A stretch of DNA of 64,000 nucleotides from Panulirus ornatus (Eukaryota > Arthropoda > Malacostraca > Decapoda > Palinuridae): NCBI RefSeq assembly GCF_036320965.1, contig NC_092238.1, positions 56,569,395-56,633,394 on the forward strand. The letters run 5' to 3'. The translations under genes were made by a program, and so were the position numbers. This document shows, piece after piece, positions 14,860 through 41,313 of this stretch; position 1 is the first letter of the stretch; the number at the start of each line of letters is the position of its first letter. The notes beneath the pieces are model-generated. The model was given only the letters and a program-made list of their open reading frames with translations. It did no database searches and was not told the origin of the DNA.

Positions 14860-17557
14860 TCATTGTTGGAACCATTATTCCTTCAAACATACCTATTTTT
14901 GCTTTCCGAGATAATGTTCTCGACTTCCAAACGTTCTTCAAGGCTCCCAGAATTTTCACTCCCCCCCCCCCACACCATATGATTAACTTCCGCTTCCATG
15001 GTTCCATCCGCTGCCAGATCCACTCCCAGATATCTAAAACACTTTACTTCCTCCAGTTTTTCTCAATTCAAACTTGCCTCCTAATTGACTTGACCCTCAA
15101 CCCTATAGCACCTAATAACCTTGCTCTTATTCACATTCACTCTTAACATTCTTCTTTTACACACTTTACCAAACTCAGTCACACGCGTTTACAGTTCCTC
15201 ACATGAATCAGCCACCAGCGTTATATCATCAGCGAACAACTGGCTCACTTCCCAAGCTCTCTCATCCACAACAGACTGCATACTTGCACCTCTTTGCAAA
15301 ATTGTTGCATTCACCTCCCTAACAGCCCCATCCATAAACAAACTAAACAGCCATTGAGATATCGCACACTCCTGCCGGAAACCTACATTCACTGAGAACC
15401 AATCACTTTCCTCTCTTCCTACACGTACACATGCCTTACATCCTCGATAAAAACTTTTCACTGCTTCTAACAACTTTCTTCCCACTTCATATATTCTTAA
15501 TACCTTCCACAGAGCATCTCTATCAACTCTATCGTATGCCTTCTAAAGATCCATAAATGCGACATACAAATCCATTTGCTTTTCTAGTTATTTCTCACAT
15601 ACATTCCTTAAAGCAAACACCTGATCCACACATCCTCTACCACTTCTGAAACCACACTGCTCTTCCCCAATCTGATGATCTGTACATGCCTTCACCCTCT
15701 CAATCAATACCCTCCCATATAATTTAACAGGAATGCTCAACAAACTTATACCTCTGTAATTTGAGCACTCACTCTTATCCCCTTTGCATTTGTACACTGG
15801 CACTATGCAAGCATTCCGCCAATCCTCAGGCACCTCACCATGAATCATATATACATTAAATAACCTTCCCAACCAGTCAACAATACAGTCACCCCCTTTT
15901 TTATCAAATTGCACTGCAATACCATCCAAACCTGATGCCTTGCCAGCTTTCATCTTCCGCAAAGCTTTTACTACGTCTTCTCTGTTTACCAAATCCTTTT
16001 CCCTAACCCTCTCACTTTGTAGAACCCCTCGACCAAAGCATCCTATATCTGCCACTCTATCATCAAACACATTCAACAAACCTTAAAATACTCACTCCAT
16101 CTTCTTCTCACATCACGACTACTTGTTATCACCTCCCCATTAGCCCCCTTCACTGAAGTTCCCATTTGCTTCCTTGTCTTACGCACTCTGTTTACCTCAT
16201 TCCTAAACATCTTTCTATTCTCCCTAAAATTTAATGATACTCTCTCACCCCAACTCTCATTTGCACCTTTCTCTTGACCTCCTTCCTCTTTCTTTTATAC
16301 GTCTCCCACTCATTTGCATTTTTTCCCTGATAAACTCGTCCAAATACCCCTCCCTTCTCTTTCACTAATAATCTTACTTCCTCATCCCACCACTCACTAC
16401 CCTTCCTAATCAACCCATCTCCCATGCTTATCATGCCACAAGCATCTTATGCGCAAGCCATCACTGCTTCATCAAATACATCCCATTCCTCCCCCACTCC
16501 CCTTACCACCTTTGTTTTCACCTTTTTCCATTCTGAACTAAGTCTGCCCTGGCGCTTCCTCACACGAGTGTCCTTCTCAAGTTCACTAACTCTCACCACT
16601 CTGTTCACCCCTATCATTCTCTCTTCTTTTCTGAAAACCCCTACAAATCTTCTTCGCCTCCACAAGATAATGATAAGACATCCCTCCAATTGCACCTCTT
16701 AGCACATTAACATCCAAAAGTCTCTCTTTTGCGCGCCTGTCAATTAACACGAAATCCAATAATACTCTCTGGCCATCTCTCATACTTACATACGTATACT
16801 TATGTATATCTCGCCTTTTAAACAAGTTATTCCCAATCACCACTCCTTTTTCAACACATAAATCTATAAGCTCTTCACCATTTTCATTTACAACACTGAA
16901 CACCCCATGTATACCAATTATTCCCTCAACTGCCACATTACTCACCTTTACATTGAAATCACCCATCACTATAACCCAGTCTTTTGCATCAAAACCACTA
17001 ACGCACTCATTCAGCTGCACCCAAAACACTTGCCTACCATGATCTTTCTTCTCATGCCCAGGTGCATATGCACCAATAATCACCCATCTCTCTCCATCAA
17101 CTTTCAGTTTTACCTATATCAATCTAGACATTTACTTTCTTACATTCTATCACATACTCCCACAACTCCTGTTTCAGGAGTAGTGCTACTCCTTCCCTTG
17201 CTCTTGTCCTCTCAGTAACCCTTACTTTACTCCCAAGACATTTTCAAACCACTCTTCCCCTTTACCCTTGAGCTTCGTTTCACTCAGAGCCAAAACATCC
17301 AGGTTCCTTTCCTCAAACATACTACCTATCTCTCCTTTTTTCTAATCTTGGTTACATCCACACACATTTAGACACTCCAATCTGAGCCTTCGAGGAGGAT
17401 TTGCACTCCCCGCGTGACTCCTTCTTTTGTTTCCCCTTTTAGAAAGTAAAACTAAAGGAGGGGAGGGTTTCCGGCCCCCAGCTCCGGTCCCATTTAGTCG
17501 CCTTCTACGACACGTGAGGAATGCGTGGGAAGTATTCTTTCTCCCCTATCCACAGGG
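14860..17557 (-). mobile_element. RTE-like LINE copy G2, 5'-complete, 3'-truncated
   Basis: Runs on the minus strand from the complete 5' terminus (TATCCCTGTGGATA at 17557) down to the GIVVPTM segment of the C-terminal domain, where it is joined to G1. Several frameshifts divide the ORF (open pieces 16586-17083, 16447-16695, 15588-16079, 15189-15485). It forms most of the spacer of the inverted duplication. Confidence 0.87.
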
Positions 17558-17568
17558 ATATATAAATA

Positions 17569-17660
<92 letters not shown>
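17558..17660. repeat. (TA)n microsatellite in duplication spacer
   Basis: About 100 bp of TA with a few TACA/TGTA interruptions. It lies between the 5' end of copy G2 and the 3' end of copy H, both on the minus strand. Confidence 0.95.
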
Positions 17661-20600
17661 CTTTTTTTTCTTTCTTTGTCGCGGTCTCCCGCGGTTGTGA
17701 AGTAGCGCAAGGAAACAGACGAAAGAAATAGCCCAACCAACACCCATGCACATGTATGTACATAAACTTGCACACACGCAAACATACATACCCATACATC
17801 TCAATGTACACACATATATACACACACAGACACATACACTATCTGCCTTTATTCATTCCCATCGCTACCTCGCCATAAATGGAATAACATACCCCTCCCC
17901 CCTCATGTGTGCGAGGTAGCGCTAGGAAAAGTCAACAAATCCACCATTCGTTCACACTCAGTCTCTCACTGTCATGCAATAATGCCCGAAACCACAGCTC
18001 CCTTTCCATATCCAGGCCCCACAGAGCTTTCCATGGTTTACCCCAGACGCTTCACATGCCCTGATTCAATCCATTGACAGCACGTCGACCCTGGTATACC
18101 ACTTCGATCCAATTCACTCTATTCCTTGCCCGCCTTTCACCCTCCTGAATGTTCAGGCCCCGATCACTCAAAATCTTTTTCACTCCAACTTTCCATCACC
18201 AATTTGGTCTCCCACTTATCCTCGTTCGCTCCACATCCGACATATATATCCTCTTGGTCAATCTTTCCTCACTCATTCTCTCCATGTGCCCAAACCATTT
18301 CAAAATACCCTCTTCTGCTCTCTCAACCACGCTCTTTTTATTTCCACACATCTCTCTTACCCTTACATTACTTACTCGATCAAACCACCTCACACCACAT
18401 ATAGTCCTGAAACATCTCATTTCCAGCACATCCACCCTCCTGCGCACAACTCTATCCATAGCCCACGCCTTGCAACCATACAACATTGTTGGAACCACTA
18501 TTCCTTCAAACATACCCATTTTTGCTTTCCGATATAATGTTCTCGACTTAAACACATTCTTTAAGGCTTTCAGGACTTTCGCCCCCTCCCCACCCTATGA
18601 TTCATTTCCGGTTCCATTGTTCCATCCGCTGCCAGATCCACTCCCAGATATCTAAAACACTTTACTGCCTCCAGTTTTTCTCCATTCAGACTTACCTACA
18701 AATTCACTTGACCCTCAACCCTATTGTACCTAATAACGTTGCTCTTATTCATATTAACTCTTAACTTTCTTCTTTCACACACTTTACCAAACTCAGTCAC
18801 CAGCTTCTGCAGTTTCTCACATGAATCAGCCACGAACGCTGTATCATCAGCGAACAACAACTGACTCACTTCCCAAGCTCTCTCATCCCCAACAGATTTC
18901 ATACTTGCCCCTCTTTCCAAAACTCTTGCATTCATCTCCCTAACAACCCCATCCATAAACAAATTAAACAACCATGGAGACATCACACACACTCGCCGCA
19001 AACCTACATTCACTGAGAACCAATTACTTTCCTCTCTTCCTACACGTATACATGCCTTACATCCTCGATAAAAACTTTTCACTGCTTCTAACAACTTGCC
19101 TCTAACACCATATATTCTTAGGACCTTCCACATATCATTTCTATCAACTCTATCGTATGCCTTCTCCAGATCCATAAATGCTACATACAAATCCATTCTT
19201 TTTTCTAAGTATTTCTCACATACATTCTTCAAAGCAAACACCTGATCCACACATCCTCTACTACTTCTGAAACCACACTGCTCTTCCCCAATCTGATGCT
19301 CTGTACATGCCTTCACCATCTCAATCAATACCTTCCCATATAATTTGCCAGGAATACTCAACAAACTTGTACCTCTGCAATTTGAGCACTCACTCTTATC
19401 CCCTTTGCCTTTGTACAATAGCACTATGCAAGCATTCCGCCAATCCTCAGGCACCACATCATGAATCATACATACATTAAATAACCTTTCCAACCAGTCA
19501 ATAATGCAGTCACCCGCTTTTTTAATAAATTCCACTGCATGACCATCCACCCCTACTGCCTTGCCGGCTTTCTTCTTCCGCAAAGGTTTTACTACCTCTT
19601 CTCTGTTTACCAAATCATTTTCCCTAACCCTCTCACCTTCCACATCACCTCGATCAAAACACTCTATATCTCCCACTCTATCATCAAACACATTCATCAA
19701 CCTTCAAATTACTTACTCCATCTTCTCACATCACCACTACTTGTTATCACCTCCCCATTAGCCCCCTTCACTGAAGTTCCCACTTCCTCCCTTGTCTCAC
19801 GCAATTTATTTATCTCCTTCCAGAAAATCTTTTTATTCTCCTTAAAATTTAATGATACTCTCTCACCCCAACTCTCATTTGCCCTCTTTTTTTCACCATT
19901 TGCACCTTTCTCTTGACCTCCTGTCTCTTTCTTTTATACATCTCCCACTCATTTGCATTTTTTCCCTCTAAAATCATCCAAATGCCTCTCTCATCTCTTT
20001 CACTAATAATCTTACTTCTTCGTCTCACCACTCACTACGCTTTCTAATCAACCCACCTCAAACGCTTCTCATGACACAAGCATCTTTTGCGCAAGCAGTC
20101 ACTGCTTCCCTAAATACATCCCATTCGTTCCCCCCCCTCCCCTTACCTCCTTTGTTCTCACCTTTTTCGATTCTGTAATCAGTTTCTCCTGGTACTTCCT
20201 CACACAATTCTCCTTCCCAAGCTCACTTACTCTAACCACCCTCTTCACCCCAACATTCTCCCTTCTTTTCTGAAAACCCATACAAATCTTCACCTTCGCC
20301 TCCACAAGATAATGATCAGACATCCCCCAGTTGCACTTCTCAGCACATCAAAACCCAAAAGTCCCTCTTTCGCGCGCCTGTCAATTAACATGTAATGCGA
20401 TAACGCTCTCTGGCCATCTCTCTTACTTACATACGTATACTTGTGTATATCTCGCTTTTTAAACCAGGTATTCCTATTCACCAGTCCTTTTTCAGCACAT
20501 AAATCTACAAGCTCTTCACCATTTCCATTTACAACACTGAACACCCCATGTATACCAATTATTCCCTCAACTGCCACATTACTCACCTTTGCATTCTAAT

Positions 20601-20773
20601 CGCCCATCACTATAACTCGGTCTTGTTCATCAAAAACACTAACACACTCATTCAGCTGCTCGCAAAACACTTGCCTCTCATTATCTTTCTTCTCATGCCC
20701 AGGTGCATATGCGCTCGCCAATAATCACCCATCTCTCTCCATTAGCTTTCAGTTTTATCCATATTAAAGTAAA

Positions 20774-20777
<4 letters not shown>
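17661..20777 (-). mobile_element. RTE-like LINE copy H, long 3' UTR (right arm)
   Basis: Minus-strand copy with a complete long-form 3' UTR (17661 to about 18060), C-terminal domain, RT (18696-19700), broken linker and part of the endonuclease, 5'-truncated at the same LIWIKLKA point as copy F. The sequence from about 18023 outward is the mirror duplicate of copy F, sharing its truncation point and private substitutions. The 3' UTR inward of 18023 has no counterpart in the left arm. Confidence 0.9.
18696..19700 (-). pseudogene. LINE reverse transcriptase fragment, right arm
   Basis: A 334-codon frame almost identical to that at 12792-13796 on the opposite strand. It has DRVD where the left copy has DRFG, and RSSRGC for RSGRGC, so the two have diverged slightly since duplication. 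FADD is intact; RRV replaces RQG. No start or stop context of a separate gene is present; it is an internal remnant of the LINE ORF. Confidence 0.82.

Positions 20778-20839
<62 letters not shown>
20778..20839. repeat. (TA)n microsatellite between copies H and I
   Basis: About 62 bp of TA; counterpart of 11649-11715 in the other arm. Confidence 0.96.
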
Positions 20840-20841
<2 letters not shown>

Positions 20842-21596
20842 TTTCTTTTTTTTTTCCTTCGTCGCTGTCTCCCGCGTTTGCGAGGTAGCGCAAGGAAACA
20901 CACGAAAGAAATGGGCCAACCCACCCCCATACACATGTATACACCTACACGTCCACACACGTAAATATACATACCTACACAGCTTTCCATGGTTTACCCC
21001 AGACGCTTCACATGCCCTGATTCAATCCACTGACAGCACGTCAACCCCGGTATACCACATCGATCCAATTCACTCTATTCCTTGCCCGCCTTTCACCTTC
21101 CTGCATGTTCAGGCCACGATCACAAAAAATCTTTTCACTCCATCTTTCCACGTCCAATTTGGTCTCCCACTTCTCCTCGTTCCCTCCACTTCCGACACAT
21201 ATATCCTCTTGTTCAATCTTTCCTCACTCATTCTCTCCTTGCGCCCAAACCATTTCAAAACACCCTCTTCTGCTCTCTCAACAACGCTCTTTTTATTTCC
21301 ACACATCTCTCTTACCCTTACGTTACTTACTCGATCAAAACACCTCACACCACACATTGTCCTCAAACATCACATTTCCAGCACCTCCACCCTCCTGCAC
21401 ACAACTCTATCCATAGCCAACGCCTCGCAACCATACAACATTGTTGGAACCACTATTCCTTCAAACATACCCATTTTTGCTTTCCGAGATAATGTTCTCG
21501 ACTTCTTCCCCTACCCCACCCAATGATCCACTTCCGCTTCCATGGTTCCATCCACTGCCAGATCCACTCCCAGATATCTAAAACACTTTACTTCCT

Positions 21597-21598
<2 letters not shown>
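20840..21598 (-). mobile_element. RTE-like LINE copy I, C-terminal fragment (right arm)
   Basis: Minus-strand duplicate of copy E: same truncation at EEVKCF, same GGGCGCAAGGAG variant, same short-form 3' UTR with AGGTGTATACA. It differs by a deletion near 21503 that removes the KNVWK/LGAL segment. The longest open piece is 21109-21366. Confidence 0.9.

Positions 21599-21668
<70 letters not shown>
21599..21668. repeat. (TA)n microsatellite at right edge of inverted duplication
   Basis: About 70 bp of TA with one TACA. It marks the outer end of the right arm and the 5' start of copy J. Confidence 0.96.
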
Positions 21669-24733
<3,065 letters not shown>

Positions 24734-25767
24734 TCAAATTACAGAGGTATAAGTTTGTTGAGTATTCGTGGTAAATTATATGGGAGGGTATTGATTGAGA
24801 GGGTGAAAGCATGTACAGGGCATCAGATTGGTGAAAAGCAGTGTGGTTTCAGAAATGGTAGAGGATATGTGGATCAGGTGTTTGCTTTGAAGAATGTATG
24901 TGAGAAATTCTTAGAAAAGCAAATGGATTTGTATGTAGCATTTATGGATCTGTAGAAGGCATATGATAGAGTTGATAGAGATTCTCTGTGGAAGGTATTA
25001 AGAATATATGGTGTGGGAGGCAAGTTGTTAGAAGCACTGAAAAGTTTTTATCGAGGATGTAAGGCATATGTACGTGTAAGAAGAGAGGAAAGTGATTAGT
25101 TCTCAGTAAATGTAGGTCTGCGGCAGGGGTGTGTGATGTCTCCAAGGTTGTTTAATTTGTTTATGGATGGGGTTGTTAGGGAGGTGAATGCAAGAGTTTT
25201 GGAAAGAGGGGCAAGTATGAAGTCTGTTGTGGATGAGAGAGCTTGGGAAGTGAGTCAGTTGTTGTTCGCTGATGATACAGCGCTGGTGGCTGATTCATGT
25301 GAGAAAATGGAGAAGCTGGTGACTGAGTTTGGTAAAGTGTTTGAAAGAAGAAAGTTAAGAGTAAATGTGAATAAGAACAAGGTTATTAGGTACAGTATGG
25401 TTGAGGGTCAAGTCAATTGGGAGGTAAGTTTGAATGGAGAAAAACTGGAGGAAGTAAAGTGTTTTAGATATCTGGGGGTGGATCTGGCAGCGGATGGAAC
25501 CATGGAAGCGGAAGTGAATCATAGGGTGGGGGAGGGGACGAAAATCCTGAGAGCCTTGAAGAATGTTTGGAAGTCGAGAACATTATCTCGGAAAGCAAAA
25601 ATGGGTATGTGTGAAGGAATAGTGTTTCCAACAATGTTGTATGGTTGCAAGGCGTGGGCTATGGATAGAGTTTTCCGCAGGAGGGTGTATGTGCTGGAAA
25701 TGAGATGTTTGAGGAGAATGTGTGGTGTGAGGTGGTTTGATCGAGTAAGTAATGTAAGGGTAAGAGA
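24734..25767 (+). mobile_element. RTE-like LINE fragment L (RT to early C-terminal domain)
   Basis: Begins at NYRGISLLS and ends in the VRVRE segment. Stops occur at about 24953 and 25098; the frame is open from 25133 to 25768 including FADD. The right end fuses to copy M inside a shared AGAGAG, with no (TA)n. Confidence 0.87.
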
Positions 25768-35652
<9,885 letters not shown>

Positions 35653-35653
35653 A

Positions 35654-36599
35654 TTTTGTTTCAAAAAATTACTGAAGGATATCTTACCTTCTAATGCAAG
35701 CTGGTTTAGGTATGTAGATGATGTTCTTTGTGTTTGGCCAACAAATGAAAATTTACAAATGTTTCTTCCCTTACTTAACAATTTAGCACCTTCCATCAAA
35801 TTTACAGTAGAGAATAAAAACAATGGTATGTTACCATTTTTAGATTGCATGATCCATAGACAAGGAAACAAGTTTAAGTCTAGCATATACAGAAGACCTA
35901 CCAATGTATGCTCATATATCCATTATTACTCATTTCAACATGACAGAGTTAAATTATCATCATTTCAATCTATGTTCCGTAGAGCATTATGTATTTGCGG
36001 TCCAGAGTTTATTGATGATGAGTTTGAGAAGATATATTCTATTGGATCTATGTTAAAGCACTCTAGATCTTTCATAGATTAATCCCTTAAGTTAGCAAAG
36101 AAATCATTTTATCGAGTTGAGCCCAAACCTCCCATTGACACCAAGAACCTTTTAGTTCTCCCTTTTGATGATAATTTCACTTTGCTTCCCATGTTGCTTA
36201 AATCCTTCAATGTAAATGTTTCCTTTAGCAACAATAATACTATAAAGAATATCATAATCAGGAATTCACCAGAAAATTCTCTTGGTTGCATCTATAAAGT
36301 CCCTTATGGAAACCGTGATAAATCTTATGTTGGTCAGACTGGTAAGGATCTTTCTGTTAGACTTAAGCAAAATAATATAGTATACGAACGGGACAAGAAT
36401 CAAATACCTTGTTTAATCATGTTAAAAACTATGATCATTGTATTGACTGGAATAACGTCAACTCAGTTATTACCTCTAACTTTATTACCAAGAGAAATAT
36501 CATTGAATCTTCCATTATTAAATAAACAAAGAATTATAATCTTGATATTAGTGATGGTCTGTACAAATTAGATAACTTTATTGTTGATAGATTTGTAAA
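35654..36599 (+). pseudogene. Penelope-like RT (C-terminal part) + GIY-YIG endonuclease, broken
   Basis: The frame reads from [11 protein letters not shown] through the catalytic [13 protein letters not shown] (YVDD at 35711-35722), [10 protein letters not shown] and [18 protein letters not shown], typical of Penelope RT and thumb. TAA at 36080-36082 interrupts it. The same frame continues to a GIY-YIG domain: GCIYKVPYGN (36284 on) and YVGQTGKDLSVRLKQ (36326 on). A one-base loss in an A-run near 36372 shifts the frame; the next frame continues with NHVKNYDHCIDW up to TAA at 36523-36525 and relics of the C-terminus to about 36599. No start codon is preserved. Confidence 0.83.
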
Positions 36600-36718
36600 A
36601 TGATAAGTTTATGAACGCTCGTTGTAGATTTGGCAATCACATGTTTACCAAATGGCGACCTAGCTTCGTCTCTTCGATGTATATCAACTGACTGTTATAT
36701 TTCTCTCTTGTGTCTCCC

Positions 36719-36755
36719 CTGATGATGTGATTATTACACGAAAGTGCACTTGGGA
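36719..36755 (+). ncRNA. Hammerhead-ribozyme-like motif in Penelope 3' region
   Basis: CTGATGA at 36719-36725 and CGAAA at 36739-36743 are spaced as in a hammerhead core. Helix I could pair 36715-36718 (TCCC) with 36752-36755 (GGGA). Helix II could be GTG/CAC (36727-36729 with 36737-36739), with one unpaired T at the usually paired first position. Helix III could be a two-base-pair stem (AG/CT) with a TGCA loop, placing cleavage after T 36751. Penelope-like elements are known to carry hammerhead motifs. The weak helix II and a competing hairpin make activity uncertain. Confidence 0.35.
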
Positions 36756-36765
36756 ACTTTCGTGT
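36736..36765. repeat. Perfect 10-bp inverted repeat in Penelope 3' tail
   Basis: ACACGAAAGT at 36736-36745 pairs with ACTTTCGTGT at 36756-36765 around a 10-nt loop. The stem includes the GAAA of the hammerhead-like core, so the two folds exclude each other. Confidence 0.8.
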
Positions 36766-36783
36766 TTCATTTTCCCCGTAGAC

Positions 36784-36810
36784 TCATTGGTATATATACT
36801 ATAATATATA

Positions 36811-36852
<42 letters not shown>

Positions 36853-36899
36853 TATATTATATATATATATATATATATATTATATATGTATATATATAT
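36784..36899. repeat. (TA)n/(AT)n microsatellite with phase shifts
   Basis: About 115 bp of TA in which several TATTA and TATAATA slips reverse the phase. Such slips are rarer in the other tracts. Confidence 0.93.
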
Positions 36900-37283
36900 T
36901 AAGTAACGTAAGGGTAAGTGAGATGTGTGGAAATAAAAAGAGCGTGGTTGAGAGAGCAGAAGAGGGTGTTTGAAATGGTTTGGGCGCAAGGAGAGAATGA
37001 GTGAGGAAAGATTGACCAAGAGGATATATGTGTCGGAGGTGGAGGGAACGAGGAGAAGAGGGAGACCAAATTGGAGTGGAAAGATGGAGTGAAAAAGATT
37101 TTGTGTGATCGGGGCCTGAACATGCAGGAGGTGAAAGGAGGGCAAGGAATAGAGTGAATTGGAGCGATGTGGTATACAGGGTTTGACGTGCTTCAGTGAT
37201 TGAATCAAGGCATGTGAAGCGTCTGGGTAAACCATGGAAAGCTGTGTAGGTATGTATATTTGCGTGTGTGGACGTGTGTATGT
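36900..37283 (+). mobile_element. RTE-like LINE fragment Q (C-terminal end, short 3' UTR)
   Basis: Covers SNVRVSEMCGNKK to the middle of a short-form 3' UTR. It has at least six one-base deletions relative to all other copies, most in homopolymers or GG/TG runs. At 37283 it flips directly into minus-strand 3' UTR of copy R. Confidence 0.85.
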
Positions 37284-38595
<1,312 letters not shown>

Positions 38596-39914
38596 CTTTC
38601 TAAAATGGGAAACAGAAGAAGGAGTCACGCGGGGAGTGCTCATCCTCCAAGAAGGCTCAGACTGGGGTGTCTAAATATGTGTGGATGTAGCCAAGATGTG
38701 AAAAAAGGAGATATAGGTAGTATGTTTGAGGAAAGGAACCTGGATGTTTTGGCTCTGAGTGAAACGAAGCTCAAGGGTATAGGGGAAGAGTGGTTTGGAA
38801 ATGTCTTGGGAGTAAAGTCATGGGTTAGTGAGAGGACAAGAGCAAGGGAAGGAGTAGCAGTACTACTGAAACAGGAGTTGTGGGAGTATGTGATAGAATG
38901 TAAGAAAGTAAATTCTCGATTAATATGGGTAAAACTGAAAGTTGATAGAGAGAGATGAGTAATTATTGGTGCATAAGCACCTGGGCATGAGAAGAAAGGT
39001 CATGAGAGGCAAGTGTTTTGGGAGCAGCTGAATGAGTGTCTTAGTGGTTTTGATGCACAATACCGGGTTATAGTGATGGGTGATTTGAATGCAAAGGTGA
39101 GTAATATGGCAGTTGAGGGAATAATTGGTATACATGGGGTGTTCAGTGTTGTAAATGGAAATGTTGAAGAGCTTCTAGATTTATGTGCTGAAAAAGGACT
39201 GGTGAGTGGGAATACCTGATTTAAAAAGCGAGATATACATAAGTATACGTATGTAAGTAGGAGAGATGGCCAGAGAGCGTTATTGGATTACGTGTTTATT
39301 GACAGGCGCGCGAAAGAGAGACTCTTGGATGTTAATGTGCTGAGAGGTGCAACTGGAGGGATGTCTGATCATTTTTTTCTGGAGGCTAAGATGAGGATTT
39401 GTATGGGTTTTCAGAAAAGAAGAGTGAATGTTGGGGTGAAGAGGGTGGTGAGAGTAAATGAGCTTGGGAAGGAGACTTGTGTGAGGAAGTACAAGGAGAA
39501 ACTGAGTACAGAATGGAAAAAGGTGAGAACAATGGAAGTAAGGGGAGTGGGGGAGGAATGGGAAGTATTTAGGGAATCAGTGATGGATTGCGCAAAATAT
39601 GCTTGTGGCATGAGAAGAGTGGGAGGTGGGTTGATTAGAAAGGGTAGTGAGTAGTGGGATGAAGAAGTAAGATTATTAGTGAAAGAGAAGAGAGAGGCAT
39701 TTGGACGATTTTTCCAGGGAAAAAATGCAATTGAGTGGGAGATGTATAAAAGAAAGAGACAAGAGGTCAAGAGAAAGGTGCAAGAGGTGAAAAAGAGAGC
39801 AAATGAGAGTTCGGGTGAGAGAGTATCATTAAATTTTAGGGAGAATAAAAAGATGTTCTGGAAGGAGGTAAATAAAGTGCGTAAGACAAGGGAGCAAATG
39901 GGAACTTCAGTGAA

Positions 39915-40586
39915 GGGCGCTAATGGGGAGGTGATAACAAGTAGTGGTGATGTGAGAAGGAGATGGAGTGAGTATTTTGAAGGTTTGTTGAATGTGTTTT
40001 ATGATTGAGTGGCAGATATAGGGTGTTTTGGTCGAGGTGGTGTGCAAAGTGAGAGGGTTGGGGAAAATGATTTTGTAAACAGAGAAGAGGTAGTAAAAGC
40101 TTTGCGGAAGATGAAAGCCGGCAAGGCAGCAGGTTTGGATGGTATTGCAGTGGAATTTATTAAAAAAGGTTGTGATTGTATTGTTGACTGGTTGGTAAGG
40201 TTATTTAATGTATGTATGACTTATGGTGAGGTGCCTGAGGATTGGCGGAAGGGCGCTAATGGGGAGGTGATAACAAGTAGTGGTGATGTGAGAAGGAGAT
40301 GGAGTGAGTATTTTGAAGGTTTGTTGAATGTGTTTTATGATTGAGTGGCAGATATAGGGTGTTTTGGTCGAGGTGGTGTGCAAAGTGAGAGGGTTGGGGA
40401 AAATGATTTTGTAAACAGAGAAGAGGTAGTAAAAGCTTTGCGGAAGATGAAAGCCGGCAAGGCAGCAGGTTTGGATGGTATATCAGTGGAATTTATTAAA
40501 AAAGGTTGTGATTGTATTGTTGACTGGTTGGTAAGGTTATTTAATGTATGTATGACTTATGGTGAGGTGCCTGAGGATTGGCGGAA
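39915..40586 (+). repeat. Tandem duplication of 336 bp inside copy S
   Basis: Units 39915-40250 and 40251-40586 are almost identical (one visible difference, GGTATTGCAG versus GGTATATCAG). Each encodes ANGEVITSSG to EDWRK in the endonuclease-RT linker and RT block 1. Both ends carry GAA. The length is 112 codons, so the frame is preserved across the junction; the R-to-stop change was already present before duplication. Confidence 0.93.
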
Positions 40587-41313
40587 TGCCTGCATAGTGC
40601 CATTGTACAAAGGCAAAGGGGATAAGAGTGAGTGCTCAAATTACAGAGGTATAAGTTTATTCAGTATTCCTGGAAAATTATATGGGAGGGTATTGATTGA
40701 GAGGGTGAAGGCATGTACAGAGCATCAGATTGGGGAAGAGCAGTGTGGTTTCAGAAGTGGTAGAGGATGTGCGGGTCAGGTGTTTGCTTTGAAGAATGTA
40801 TGTGAGAAATACTTAGAAAAGCAAATGGATTTGTATGTAGCATTTATGGATCTGGAGAAGGCATATGATAGAGTTGATAGAGATGCTCTGTGGGAGGTAT
40901 TAAGAATATATGGTGTGGGAGGAAAGTTGTTAGAAGCAGTGAAAAGTTTTTATCAAGGATGTAAGGCATGTGTTCGTGTAGGAAGAGAGGAATGTGATTG
41001 GTTCTCAGTAAATATAGGTTTGCGGCAGGGGTGTGTGATGTCTCCATGGTTGTTTAATTTGTTTATGGATGGGGTTGTTAGGGAGGTGAATGCAAGAGTT
41101 TTGGAAAGCGGGGCAAGTATGAAGTCTGTTGTGGATGAGAGAGCATGGGAAGTGAGTCAGTTGTTGTTCGCTGACAATACAGCGCTGGTGGATGATTCAT
41201 GTGAGAAACTGGAGAAGCTGGTGACTGAGTTTGGTAAAGTGTGTGAAAGAAGAAAGTTAAGAGTAAATGTGAATAAGAGCAAGGTTATTAGGTACAGTAG
41301 GGTTGAGGGTTAA
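40345..41313 (+). pseudogene. LINE reverse transcriptase segment of copy S
   Basis: 322 open codons between an inherited TGA and a TAA at 41311-41313. It holds the RT through KLRVNVNKSKVI. The active-site FADD reads FADN, a loss of one catalytic aspartate, and SGRGCVD reads SGRGCAG. Non-functional. Confidence 0.82.

Noticed and set aside
36736..36765. Rho-independent terminator
   Set aside because: The hairpin lies in a eukaryotic Penelope-like tail and has no following T-run of the bacterial type.
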